DNA from: Muribaculaceae bacterium
GTDB lineage: Bacteria > Bacteroidota > Bacteroidia > Bacteroidales > Muribaculaceae
NCBI GenBank assembly: GCA_017462345.1
Contig: JAFTRI010000007.1
Location: forward strand, 1 to 64,000
Direction: 5' to 3'
DNA: 64,000 bases
This document shows, one piece after another, positions 26,671 through 35,271 of this stretch; the stretch's first letter is position 1; the number at the start of each line of letters is the position of its first letter. The position numbers were made by a program, and so were the translations under genes. The notes under the pieces are model-generated. The model was not told the DNA's origin. It saw only the letters and a list, made by a program, of their open reading frames with translations, and searched no databases.

Positions 26671-27687
26671 TTACATAACAGCCAATACCGTATAGAACAG
26701 ACGATGCTGCATAAATTGCCGCTTACCGGCATCAAACACCGCACCGGCATCCTTAGCGGCTATCGATGAAGAAAGATTATCCGGCAACGATGACACATTA
26801 TCCCAAAAAGTATCATCAAGTTGTCCGGCAATCCATTCTTTTATGCGCCTTCGTGAGGCAAACGGATTGACAAGGCTACGGGCTATCTCGTAAATGAATG
26901 CCGACACGAGACCTTGAGCAAGACAACCGTTGAACTCATCATTATCAGCAGACATCTCCCCCAACACCTGACGGCATCTAAGATACAGTTTTTTATCCTC
27001 TTCCCACATCCTTTCAGACCTCATTGTCGAACCACCACCTGTAGACCAATTATATCCCACATAATCAGTCCACGCAACACGCGCGTCGCTATTGAATACA
27101 CGCATATTAAACAGCATATCCTCACCTATAAATTCCTTTTCAGCCACAAGGTTAGCTGCTTCAAGCAGTTCACGGCGATACAGCTTGTCGACAACCGACA
27201 ACGTGAATCCGTTTTTAGTCAGTATTACAGGAAGAATACTACGCGCATTAACCACTTTTTCCTGACCGAAAAAGCGTGACGGGATAAAAAACGGGATTCT
27301 GACAGGCAATTTACCGCTCACCCGCTGCGACGCCATCACGACAATATCTGCCGACATTTCCACACTACGTTCCAGCAACACGGCAACGGCCTTTTCTCCA
27401 ACAGTGTCATCCGCATCCATAAACATGACATATTCCCCCGATGCAGCATTAAGCCCCGTGATACGAGTCTGACTCAATCCCTTGTTTTCAGTATGCCTCA
27501 CCAATCTCACACGACTGTCCGTAGCAGCAATGCCGGCAACCACGTCACACGAACCGTCAGACGAGGCGTCATCGACGACAATCACCTCAATATGCCCGTA
27601 TGTCTGCCTCAGAGCCGACTTCACGGCACGCTTCACGTCACGGCATTTATTATAGACCGATATGACAATACTTACCTTGGGCTTCAT
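26671..27687 (-). CDS. GT2 family glycosyltransferase
   Basis: The 338-residue protein has a GT-A domain in its first ~230 residues: KVSIVISVYNKCRDVKRAVK, VIVVDDASSDGSCDVV, and EYVMFMDADDTVGEKAV with the DxD motif. An all-helical C-terminal part has no clear membrane segment. It resembles transferases that build surface polysaccharides. No other glycan genes adjoin it, so substrate is unknown. It diverges from the 2-oxoacid oxidoreductase operon across a palindrome. Confidence 0.87.
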   Translation of the reverse strand: MKPKVSIVISVYNKCRDVKRAVKSALRQTYGHIEVIVVDDASSDGSCDVVAGIAATDSRVRLVRHTENKGLSQTRITGLNAASGEYVMFMDADDTVGEKAVAVLLERSVEMSADIVVMASQRVSGKLPVRIPFFIPSRFFGQEKVVNARSILPVILTKNGFTLSVVDKLYRRELLEAANLVAEKEFIGEDMLFNMRVFNSDARVAWTDYVGYNWSTGGGSTMRSERMWEEDKKLYLRCRQVLGEMSADNDEFNGCLAQGLVSAFIYEIARSLVNPFASRRRIKEWIAGQLDDTFWDNVSSLPDNLSSSIAAKDAGAVFDAGKRQFMQHRLFYTVLAVM

Positions 27688-27708
27688 ACTCTACCATACC
27701 GTTTAATC

Positions 27709-27737
27709 ATGGCACATTTTAATACAATATGTGCCAT
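27709..27737. repeat. 9-bp inverted repeat between divergent genes
   Basis: ATGGCACAT (27709-27717) and ATGTGCCAT (27729-27737) are perfect inverted copies with an 11-nt AT-rich spacer. The site lies between the divergent GT2 gene and the ferredoxin-oxidoreductase operon, so an operator role is possible. Confidence 0.5.
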
Positions 27738-27782
27738 AGGTTAAAGTTGTATTAAAGGTTAATAGCATCCGAAAAGATTAAC

Positions 27783-27790
27783 TACTTTTG
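27783..27790 (+). promoter_or_regulatory. -7 element of the 2-oxoacid:ferredoxin oxidoreductase operon
   Basis: TACTTTTG matches TAnnTTTG, 38 bases before the ferredoxin subunit ATG. No clear -33. Confidence 0.55.
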
Positions 27791-27827
27791 CACTGCAAAT
27801 GTAAACAAAAAAGAACTAATCCCAATT

Positions 27828-28058
27828 ATGGCTAAAGTAAAAGGTGCCGTAAAAATCAACCAAAACCGCTGCAAAGGGTGCGACCTGTGCGTTGTCGCAT
27901 GTCCCACCGATGTCCTTATGCTCCAACCCAAGGAGGTGAACGATCGGGGCTATCATTTCGCATTCATGAATAATCCTGAAGCATGTATAGGATGTGCGTC
28001 ATGCGCGACGGTGTGTCCCGACGGATGCATTGAAGTCTATCGGGTAACGATAAAATAA
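27828..28058 (+). CDS. 2-oxoacid:ferredoxin oxidoreductase, ferredoxin-like delta subunit
   Basis: The 76-residue protein has two [4Fe-4S] motifs, CKGCDLCVVACP and CIGCASCATVCP. It is the electron-transfer subunit of a four-subunit 2-oxoacid:ferredoxin oxidoreductase and the first of four genes in the order delta-alpha-beta-gamma. Confidence 0.93.
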   Translation: MAKVKGAVKINQNRCKGCDLCVVACPTDVLMLQPKEVNDRGYHFAFMNNPEACIGCASCATVCPDGCIEVYRVTIK

Positions 28059-28087
28059 TAACTGATACAATATTCATCTGTTAAGAT

Positions 28088-29176
28088 ATGGAAGAAGACG
28101 TAAGACTGATGAAAGGGAACGAAGCCATCGCCCACGCAGCAATACGCTACGGTGCTGACGGATATTTCGGATACCCCATCACTCCCCAATCGGAAATACT
28201 TGAAACCCTTGAGGCTGAAATGCCATGGGAAACTACCGGGATGGTTGTTCTTCAAGCGGAAAGCGAAATCGCTGCAATCAACATGGTATATGCCGGTGCC
28301 GCTTGCGGAAAAGCAGTATTTACCTCATCATCAAGTCCCGGAGTAAGTCTCAAGCAAGAGGGAATATCATACATTGCCGCCGGAGAGCTCCCGGCACTCA
28401 TAGTCAATGTAATGCGCGGAGGTCCCGGTCTCGGGACAATTCACCCGTCGCAAGCCGACTATTTCCAAGCCACCAAAGGTGGCGGACACGGTGACTATCA
28501 TCTCATTGTACTTGCACCCGCCACAGTCCAGGAAATGGCCGATTTTGTCACATTAGGGTTCGACCTCGCATTCAAATACCGCACTCCTGCCATGATTCTT
28601 GCCGACGGCATGGTTGGGCAGATGATGGAGAAAGTAGTGCTCCCTCCTGCTCGTCCGCGACGTACCGACGAGGAGATTGCACGCCAATGTCCATGGGCGG
28701 TAACCGGCAAGCCGGCAACCCGCAAGCCGAACATCATGACAACCCTCGAACTCGACTCCTACCAAATGGAACGCAATAACGAGCGATACCAGCGTACTTA
28801 CCGACTGATCGAAGAAAACGAGGTAAGGTATCAGGAATACTATACCGACGATGCCGACTATCTCATCGTGGCATTCGGGTCTATCGCCCGTATATGCCTG
28901 AAAAGTATCGAGGAGGCACGCAAGCAAGGAATCAGGATAGGCCTTATAAGACCCATTACCTTGTGGCCCTATCCCTATAAGACCATTACCGGACTGTCCA
29001 AGAGAATCAAAGGCATACTCGTTGTAGAAATAAATGCAGGGCAGATGATCGAAGATGTCAGACTTGCTGTCGAAGGACGCGTACCGGTGTATCATTTCGG
29101 CCGCCTCGGTGGCATCGTACCCAATCCCAACGAAGTCCTTGACGCATTCAAGCACAATTTTCCCGAAGCCCAATAA
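28088..29176 (+). CDS. vorB: 2-oxoacid:ferredoxin oxidoreductase alpha subunit (VorB/KorA type)
   Basis: The 362-residue subunit has the alpha signature GYFGYPITPQSEI, a SSSPGVSLKQEGISYIAAGE segment and MRGGPGLGTIHPSQADYFQ. The TPP pyrimidine-binding and transketolase C-terminal-like regions are both present. This subtype is usually called 2-oxoisovalerate (VorB) or 2-oxoglutarate (KorA) oxidoreductase; sequence reading alone does not separate them. It oxidises a 2-oxoacid to the acyl-CoA with reduction of ferredoxin, in the cytoplasm. Confidence 0.92.
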   Translation: MEEDVRLMKGNEAIAHAAIRYGADGYFGYPITPQSEILETLEAEMPWETTGMVVLQAESEIAAINMVYAGAACGKAVFTSSSSPGVSLKQEGISYIAAGELPALIVNVMRGGPGLGTIHPSQADYFQATKGGGHGDYHLIVLAPATVQEMADFVTLGFDLAFKYRTPAMILADGMVGQMMEKVVLPPARPRRTDEEIARQCPWAVTGKPATRKPNIMTTLELDSYQMERNNERYQRTYRLIEENEVRYQEYYTDDADYLIVAFGSIARICLKSIEEARKQGIRIGLIRPITLWPYPYKTITGLSKRIKGILVVEINAGQMIEDVRLAVEGRVPVYHFGRLGGIVPNPNEVLDAFKHNFPEAQ

Positions 29177-29193
29177 CCATTACAGAATCCCAA

Positions 29194-29964
29194 ATGACAA
29201 CCGAAGATATTATCCGACCGGAAAATCTCGTTTACAGGAAGCCCCGGCTTCTCAACGACAACCACATGCACTATTGTCCCGGGTGCAGCCACGGCGTGGT
29301 ACACCGCCTTATAGCCGAGATTATTGAAGAAATGGGAATCGAGGACAAGACCATCGGTATCGCACCGGTGGGCTGTGCCGTCTTCGCCTACAATTATGTC
29401 GACATCGACTGGATTGAAGCAGCCCACGGACGCGCTCCGGCAATAGCCACCGCCGTAAAGCGGCTTAATCCGTCACGCATGGTGTTCACCTATCAGGGTG
29501 ACGGAGACCTTGCGGCAATAGGGACATGCGAGACCATACATGCAGCCAACCGTGCCGAGAACATTGCCATAATATTTATAAACAACGGCATCTACGGCAT
29601 GACCGGAGGACAGATGGCCCCCACAACCCTCGAAGGGATGAAAACCTCCACCACCCCATACGGACGCCGTGTCGACCTGAACGGCTACCCGCTAAAAATA
29701 TCCGATCTCGTCGCACAGCTCGACGGTACCTGCTATGTCACACGCCAGAGCGTACATACACCGGCAGCCGTACGCAAAGCCAAAGCTGCCATAAAACAAG
29801 CTTTCACCAACTCGATGGAAGGGCGTGGCACGTCTCTCGTCGAGATCGTCAGCACGTGCAACTCAGGCTGGAAAATGAGTCCGGCACAGGCCAATAAATG
29901 GATGGAGGAAAACATGTTTGCCAAGTACCCGATGGGAGACATCAAAAACACCGTAAAGAAATGA
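29194..29964 (+). CDS. 2-oxoacid:ferredoxin oxidoreductase beta subunit (TPP-binding)
   Basis: The 256-residue subunit has the thiamine diphosphate motif GDGDLAAIGTCETIHAANR followed by IIFINNGIYGMTGGQMAPTT. It also shows HYCPGCSHGVVHRL near the N-terminus and the IGIAPVGCAVF segment. It overlaps the gamma gene by 4 bases (ATGA). Confidence 0.93.
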   Translation: MTTEDIIRPENLVYRKPRLLNDNHMHYCPGCSHGVVHRLIAEIIEEMGIEDKTIGIAPVGCAVFAYNYVDIDWIEAAHGRAPAIATAVKRLNPSRMVFTYQGDGDLAAIGTCETIHAANRAENIAIIFINNGIYGMTGGQMAPTTLEGMKTSTTPYGRRVDLNGYPLKISDLVAQLDGTCYVTRQSVHTPAAVRKAKAAIKQAFTNSMEGRGTSLVEIVSTCNSGWKMSPAQANKWMEENMFAKYPMGDIKNTVKK

Positions 29965-30497
29965 AAGAAGAAATCATAATAGCCGGATTCGGTGGACAGG
30001 GCGTATTGTCAATGGGGAAAATCCTCGCATACGCTGCGCTAATGGACAATCTTGAAGTGACATGGATGCCGTCATACGGGCCTGAACAGCGCGGAGGCAC
30101 TGCAAATGTTACCGTAATACTTAGCGACAGCCCCATCAGTTCACCTATCCTCGACAGCTACGACACAGCCGTAATCCTCAACCAGCAGAGTCTTGACAAG
30201 TTTGAGGCATGCATAAAACCAGGCGGGACACTCATCTACGACTCCTACGGCATACACCGTGCACCGACGCGCACCGACATTACCGTACACCGCATCGACG
30301 CGATGGAAGCCACGTTTGAGATGGAAAGCGCCAAGACCTATAATATGGTCGTTCTCGGAGCTTTACTGAAAATCAAGCCTCTTGTACCGATGGAAAGCGT
30401 AATTAAAGGATTGAAGAAAACCCTGCCCGAACGCCACCATCACCTCATTCCAATGAATGAAGCCGCAATAATCCGCGGCATGCAACTCACCGAATAG
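29961..30497 (+). CDS. 2-oxoacid:ferredoxin oxidoreductase gamma subunit
   Basis: The 178-residue subunit begins MKEEIIIAGFGGQGVLSMGKILA, the gamma-domain GxGGQG motif, and has WMPSYGPEQRGGTANVTV. The frame is open from 29898, but the Met at 29961 overlaps the beta stop and gives the standard N-terminus. It completes the operon; only 11 bases separate it from the converging S41 gene. Confidence 0.93.
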   Translation: MKEEIIIAGFGGQGVLSMGKILAYAALMDNLEVTWMPSYGPEQRGGTANVTVILSDSPISSPILDSYDTAVILNQQSLDKFEACIKPGGTLIYDSYGIHRAPTRTDITVHRIDAMEATFEMESAKTYNMVVLGALLKIKPLVPMESVIKGLKKTLPERHHHLIPMNEAAIIRGMQLTE

Positions 30498-30508
30498 GTC
30501 ACATCCAT

Positions 30509-31519
30509 CTAACTCCGTGTCAGATACCCGATTGCAAAATCGAGTATCGTGTCATGTCCGTCAAGAGTCGCCTCAATATCCATATCAACGGCACAGCCTT
30601 CAGTAGGGTCAACCCCATTCTCGGTACTGTTACCCATCGCATCAAGTATCGAGCATGCCGAGAACCTCACAGTCCACCCGCATGGCAGTTCCGAAGAGAA
30701 AGGCATCCCGCTACCTCCTCCGGTGGTTGCACCGGCCACCGTCACTCGCGGCAACAGTTTCATTATCGCCACAAAGTTATTGGCGGCACTGTAGGTGCTG
30801 CGGTTAGTTAGCACCACTACAGGCTTCCCCCACATCACCCGTCCTTCATCGGCCGGCTCGTAGTAGTAGGCATACGGTTCAGAAAACTCCCCGTGTCCTT
30901 TTCCCGTCTTGTGTGAAATGTAGCCGGCAAGAGAACGTTCGGTTATAAAGCGGCGCACAAGTGTCTCGACATTTGTCAGATCCCCGCCACCATTATCCCT
31001 GACATCTATTATCAACCCGTTACATGTCGAGAAATAGGCAAGGACATTGTCAAGATTCCCCTCCCCTATATCATCAGAGAAACTGCCGTAGTGCATATAG
31101 CCTATATTTTCAGGCAATATCCCGAAATCTATTCCTCCGGTCGAACGGTAATTGAAATTGAAATAGTATTCCTGTACAATCCTTTCGTTATAATTCTGCG
31201 GATAGTCGCTCCACCATTTCCTGTAATAGGAGGTATTGAATGACGATGAGAGATTAACATGCCCGTCCTTCAGCTCGTCAAGCATCCCGGCACACACGAG
31301 AAACAGTTCCTCGGAGGTCATACCGTTACTTATCTTTGCCACGTACCGGTTGTAGACCTCGTTCCAGTCCACCCCTTTTTCCTCGAAGAAACAATAATGT
31401 TCATCCAATATTGTCCACAAGGCGTCAAAATTACCTTTCGGGTCATTATCCCACTCCTCAATCTCATGACAGGCTCCTGACAATAGAGACAGCAACGATA
31501 TCAACAATATTTTTTTCAT
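30509..31519 (-). CDS. S41-family peptidase lipoprotein
   Basis: The 336-residue protein has a lipoprotein signal (MKKILLISLLSLLSGAC) and an S41 (tail-specific protease/tricorn-like) domain. LIIDVRDNGGGDLTNVETLV is the family beta-strand motif, and NRSTYSAANNFV holds the candidate nucleophile Ser. ATTGGGSGMP follows where CtpA-type enzymes have a catalytic Lys, suggesting the Ser-His tricorn-like type. No PDZ domain is evident, so it is a short member. A GTG six bases upstream opens the frame, but ATG at 31519 fits the signal peptide. It is downstream of the DUF3316 gene on the same strand. Confidence 0.87.
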   Translation of the reverse strand: MKKILLISLLSLLSGACHEIEEWDNDPKGNFDALWTILDEHYCFFEEKGVDWNEVYNRYVAKISNGMTSEELFLVCAGMLDELKDGHVNLSSSFNTSYYRKWWSDYPQNYNERIVQEYYFNFNYRSTGGIDFGILPENIGYMHYGSFSDDIGEGNLDNVLAYFSTCNGLIIDVRDNGGGDLTNVETLVRRFITERSLAGYISHKTGKGHGEFSEPYAYYYEPADEGRVMWGKPVVVLTNRSTYSAANNFVAIMKLLPRVTVAGATTGGGSGMPFSSELPCGWTVRFSACSILDAMGNSTENGVDPTEGCAVDMDIEATLDGHDTILDFAIGYLTRS

Positions 31520-31534
31520 AGACACTTACGTACA

Positions 31535-32398
31535 TTAATACAATGCCGACACGATTCCTGCCCGCGGATCAATACCCTTACGGGGAGACACGCTTATCCA
31601 TTCGCCCGACACCCCGAGGACAAAGTTATTGGTAATCATGCGTGTGGTTATATCATTAACCTGAGTCGACAATATACGTCCGCGATAACCCACACGCAAT
31701 GACGTGTTCCCGAAATGCAGGTCGGCAGTCAGAAGGTTCTCCATCATAAAATAATTACCCCACCATGCGGCATGAGCCAATCCCGAGTGATTCCCGAGAT
31801 ATATCTCGTAGTAAAGCTCACCATAATCAGGGGCAAAAAAGACACCGGTAACCGGAATTGTAGGTTGGTACCGCAATGTCACCGGCAACCGCCACAAGTT
31901 AAGATTCCACGACACATAGCCTGTAACATTCACTGTCCACGCAGCCTTGGCCGATGCGGGATTGTTCCCGTTCCTGGAATTATACAGGCATCCGAGATCC
32001 AGACTTGTGCTGCCACCTCCTGCAACTGTCAGCCCATGAGGCAAAGGCCAGCGGTGCATCATGCCCCATGACAAGTCAAGCCCCCAGTACCACATGGTTG
32101 CATTCCGCGCAGGGTTTTCTGTATGATCAGCCTCAATACCTGCCGTGAGCCTCATAACCCAACGGTCGGGATTGAACTTCATCGCCTGCATTCTCTCATA
32201 ACGCAATGCGACACCCCATCCGTCATATTTCAGCGGCGTGAGATATGTGTCGGCAAGATGCGAACCGCCTCCCTCGACCATATATGCCGACATAACAGGA
32301 CGCAACGGCTTTATCTCCGGAACCGAGTCGCATGTCCCGGCTCGCGTGACAACCGCAGCGGCCAAGGCAACCAATATAAGGCCAAACAAACGTTTCAT
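31535..32398 (-). CDS. DUF3316 secreted protein
   Basis: The 287-residue protein has a signal peptide (MKRLFGLILVALAAAVVTRAG). A barrel-like body follows: LADTYLTPLKYDGWGVALRYER, GLDLSWGMMHRWPLPHGLTVAGG, SWNLNLWRLPVTLRYQPTIPV. The pattern fits DUF3316. Its ATG overlaps the parC stop by one base (TGATG). Function is unknown. Confidence 0.8.
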   Translation of the reverse strand: MKRLFGLILVALAAAVVTRAGTCDSVPEIKPLRPVMSAYMVEGGGSHLADTYLTPLKYDGWGVALRYERMQAMKFNPDRWVMRLTAGIEADHTENPARNATMWYWGLDLSWGMMHRWPLPHGLTVAGGGSTSLDLGCLYNSRNGNNPASAKAAWTVNVTGYVSWNLNLWRLPVTLRYQPTIPVTGVFFAPDYGELYYEIYLGNHSGLAHAAWWGNYFMMENLLTADLHFGNTSLRVGYRGRILSTQVNDITTRMITNNFVLGVSGEWISVSPRKGIDPRAGIVSALY

Positions 32399-35064
32399 CA
32401 GAAAATGCGTTGTTGTCCGTTTATTTCATCCCTTACCTCGTCATCCGAACGTTCAGGTTCGACTGTAACATTCTCGTCAACAACCTCCTGCCCAACGGAG
32501 TCAACAGGCTCGTCAGAGTCCTCTATCTCCCGTGGCTCTATCTCGACGATTGACGCAACCTCAAAGTTCGATACACGCTTACCTTTGGCCTTATAGGACT
32601 TGACTCCGATAAATTCGACGGCATCGATAATCATCGACCCGCGGAATTCGTCTCCTCCCCCGAAAGTGACCTCCACTCTTGCACCGGGTGCGTCCGACAG
32701 CAATATCAACGACGACTTTTCATTCTCCCCGAGGAATCTCTGTTTCTTGGCCGTAGGTTCGAATGTAAACCTCTTGATATAGGGATACCCCTGGTCGGCA
32801 TCGTTCAGCACTGCAGTCCACACATGTCCGGGACGGAATTTCTCGATACGCAATATGTTGTCCTCGTAATGATTGCTCGAATCGAATGTCGACATATAGT
32901 ATTCACCGTTCTTAAGGATGATAAGCACCTGGTCGTTACCGGCAAATTCGCCCAGATAATCCCCACGCCCGTCATAGTTGAGACGGAGCACATCCGGGTC
33001 AAACCACACTTCACGCCCGCCTAAAGTCGACGCACCTTTTTCCTTCAGGGAGAACCGGTGCACCTCATTTTTGGTGACAATGTTTCCCTGTGACTGTTTT
33101 CCCTTTATCGACAGTTCCCCGAAATCCACGTCAAACTGCAACATCTTCAGTCTCGGTTTCGGCTTCAGCGTCACCTTCACCACCTCGGCTTCCCCGTTAG
33201 GATTGGCAGTGAACCACATTATCTTCGAACCGGGACGCCCTTTGGTAACATCATATTCCTTATCCCGCGACACACCTGTCACGGCGAAACGCTTCATGTA
33301 ATAGATACCGCCCTTGCCGTCCTGATATATCACGTTGTATATAGTGCGGACATCGTTTCTCTTGAATACATTGATGTACAGAATGTTCTTCCCGACAAAC
33401 ATTTTCTCCTGCACTTTCACTATCTTGTACTTTCCGTCACGGTAGAAGAGGATAATATCATCGATATCGGAACAGTTGCACACAAACTCATCTTTTTTGA
33501 GCGCAGTCCCTATAAATCCCTCCTCACGGTTAATATACAGTTTTTCATTGGCTTCGGCAGCAGTTGCAGCCTCTATATTGTCAAACCTCCGTATAACCGT
33601 GTGGCGCGGATAGGCAGCACCATATTTGGACTTGAGCCCCTCATACCATTTTATCGTATAGTCCACTATATGGTTAAGGTCATCCTTTATCGCTGCAATT
33701 TTTTCGTTGTACGATGCGATGAGCTCATCGGCCTTCTTGGAATTGAACTTCAGGATACGTCCCATCTTTATTTCCATCAGGCGCAGGATGTCATCCTCGG
33801 TTATCGCCCTGATAAACTTGGGCTTCCACGGTTCAAGGCGCTTGTCGATGTGTGCAACGGCTGCTTCCATCGTCGCGCTATCCTCAAATCCTTTATCCTT
33901 ATAGATGCGTTCTTCGATGAATATCCTCTCCAAGGAAGCGAAATGCAGCAGTTCCCTAACCTCCCCAAGCTGTATCTCAAGTTCTTTACGCAACAGTTCA
34001 AGCGTAGTGTCGACACTGTGGCGCAACACGTCACTGACACCGAGAAAATGCGGTTTCTTGTCAGAGATCACACAGCAGTTAGGCGATATGCTCACTTCAC
34101 AGTCAGTGAACGCGTACAAGGCATCGATAGCCTTGTCACTCGATGTCCCGGGCAACAGATGGACAAGAATCGATGCGGTTTCAGCCGTGTTGTCATCGAC
34201 CTTGCGTATCTTTATCTTCCCTTTCTCGAATGCTTTCAGTATCGAGTCGATAAGCGTGCCGGTTGTCTTGCCGTATGGGATTTCAGTGATTGCGAGAGTC
34301 TTGTTGTCGAGTTTCTCTATCTTGGCACGCACCTTTACCACACCGCCGCGTTCCCCGTCGTTGTAACGTGACACATCGATGAATCCACCTGTCACGAAAT
34401 CAGGGTAAAGCACGAACTCCTCACCCCGCAGATAGGCGACAGCGGCATCAAGTATCTCATTGAAGTTATGCGGTAATATCTTTGACGAGAGCCCCACGGC
34501 AATACCTTCGACACCCTGTGCCAACAATAGCGGGAACTTGGCAGGCAACGTGACCGGTTCTTTCTTCCGTCCGTCATACGACAATGTCCACTCGGTTACC
34601 TTGGGGTTATAAAGCGTCTCAAGAGCGAATGACGACAGTCGCGCCTCGATATAACGCCCTGCTGCCGCCGATGCCCCGGTCAGTATGTTCCCCCAGTTTC
34701 CCTGCGTCTCGACAAGCAGGTCTTTCTGCCCCAACTGTACAAGGGCGTCATTGATTGACGCGTCACCATGAGGATGGTACTGCATCGTGTTACCCACGAT
34801 GTTGGCAACCTTGTTGAACCGGCCGTCATCAAGGGTCTTCATCGAATGCAGGATACGCCTCTGTACCGGCTTCAGCCCGTCATCGATATGAGGCACGGCA
34901 CGTTCGAGAATAACATACGAGGCATAGTCAAGAAACCAGCTGCGGTACATTCCGCGCAACTGGTGCTTCACCACATCGCCCGACGTATCAAGGCGTTTAC
35001 GTTCCTCGGCTGTTTCCTGCACCGGTTCCACCTCTTCATTCACGGGGATTATCTCATCACTCAT
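32398..35064 (-). CDS. parC: DNA topoisomerase IV subunit A (GyrA/ParC family)
   Basis: The 888-residue protein has the breakage-reunion domain with DDGLKPVQRRILHSM and the QRDR segment YHPHGDASINDALVQL. The active-site Arg137-Tyr138 lie in AAGRYIEARLSSFALE. The C-terminal beta-pinwheel is degenerate, with no GyrA box seen, which favours ParC over GyrA. An acidic tail ends the protein. The position of E. coli GyrA Ser83 is Ala, as I believe is usual for Bacteroidetes ParC. It relaxes and decatenates DNA with ParE, which is not in this window. It is first in a parC-DUF3316-S41 operon. Confidence 0.92.
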   Translation of the reverse strand: MSDEIIPVNEEVEPVQETAEERKRLDTSGDVVKHQLRGMYRSWFLDYASYVILERAVPHIDDGLKPVQRRILHSMKTLDDGRFNKVANIVGNTMQYHPHGDASINDALVQLGQKDLLVETQGNWGNILTGASAAAGRYIEARLSSFALETLYNPKVTEWTLSYDGRKKEPVTLPAKFPLLLAQGVEGIAVGLSSKILPHNFNEILDAAVAYLRGEEFVLYPDFVTGGFIDVSRYNDGERGGVVKVRAKIEKLDNKTLAITEIPYGKTTGTLIDSILKAFEKGKIKIRKVDDNTAETASILVHLLPGTSSDKAIDALYAFTDCEVSISPNCCVISDKKPHFLGVSDVLRHSVDTTLELLRKELEIQLGEVRELLHFASLERIFIEERIYKDKGFEDSATMEAAVAHIDKRLEPWKPKFIRAITEDDILRLMEIKMGRILKFNSKKADELIASYNEKIAAIKDDLNHIVDYTIKWYEGLKSKYGAAYPRHTVIRRFDNIEAATAAEANEKLYINREEGFIGTALKKDEFVCNCSDIDDIILFYRDGKYKIVKVQEKMFVGKNILYINVFKRNDVRTIYNVIYQDGKGGIYYMKRFAVTGVSRDKEYDVTKGRPGSKIMWFTANPNGEAEVVKVTLKPKPRLKMLQFDVDFGELSIKGKQSQGNIVTKNEVHRFSLKEKGASTLGGREVWFDPDVLRLNYDGRGDYLGEFAGNDQVLIILKNGEYYMSTFDSSNHYEDNILRIEKFRPGHVWTAVLNDADQGYPYIKRFTFEPTAKKQRFLGENEKSSLILLSDAPGARVEVTFGGGDEFRGSMIIDAVEFIGVKSYKAKGKRVSNFEVASIVEIEPREIEDSDEPVDSVGQEVVDENVTVEPERSDDEVRDEINGQQRIF

Positions 35065-35100
35065 AATCGTTCTGTACGTTGATATTAGTTGGGGTTAAGG

Positions 35101-35161
35101 GATGTACCCGAATCAGGGTACATCATTGACAAAAGTAATAATTTTTCTCCACATTAAGCAA
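35101..35161 (-). promoter_or_regulatory. parC promoter with hairpin at the transcript 5' end
   Basis: On the minus strand TACTTTTG (35130-35137) and an upstream TTG (35159-35161) are 21 bp apart, fitting the Bacteroidetes consensus. Just downstream, GATGTACCC (35101-35109) and GGGTACATC (35116-35124) form a perfect 9-bp hairpin located at or next to the predicted start, so the mRNA would begin in or near the stem-loop. Confidence 0.55.
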
Positions 35162-35206
35162 TGCCCGGCATCCTTTTACCCCAATTTTCCTCCATCATGA
35201 CGCGAC

Positions 35207-35248
35207 AAAAAAGGATGAGCCGTGCCCGCATAACGGCACAGCCCATCC
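35207..35248 (-). terminator. terminator of the susCDEF operon
   Basis: GGATGAGCCGTGCC (35213-35226) pairs with GGCACAGCCCATCC (35235-35248) at 12 of 14 positions. On the minus strand the stem is followed by a T6 run (complement of 35207-35212). It lies just after the SusF-like gene. Confidence 0.8.
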
Positions 35249-35271
35249 CGGTTGTATTACGATCAGGAGAT

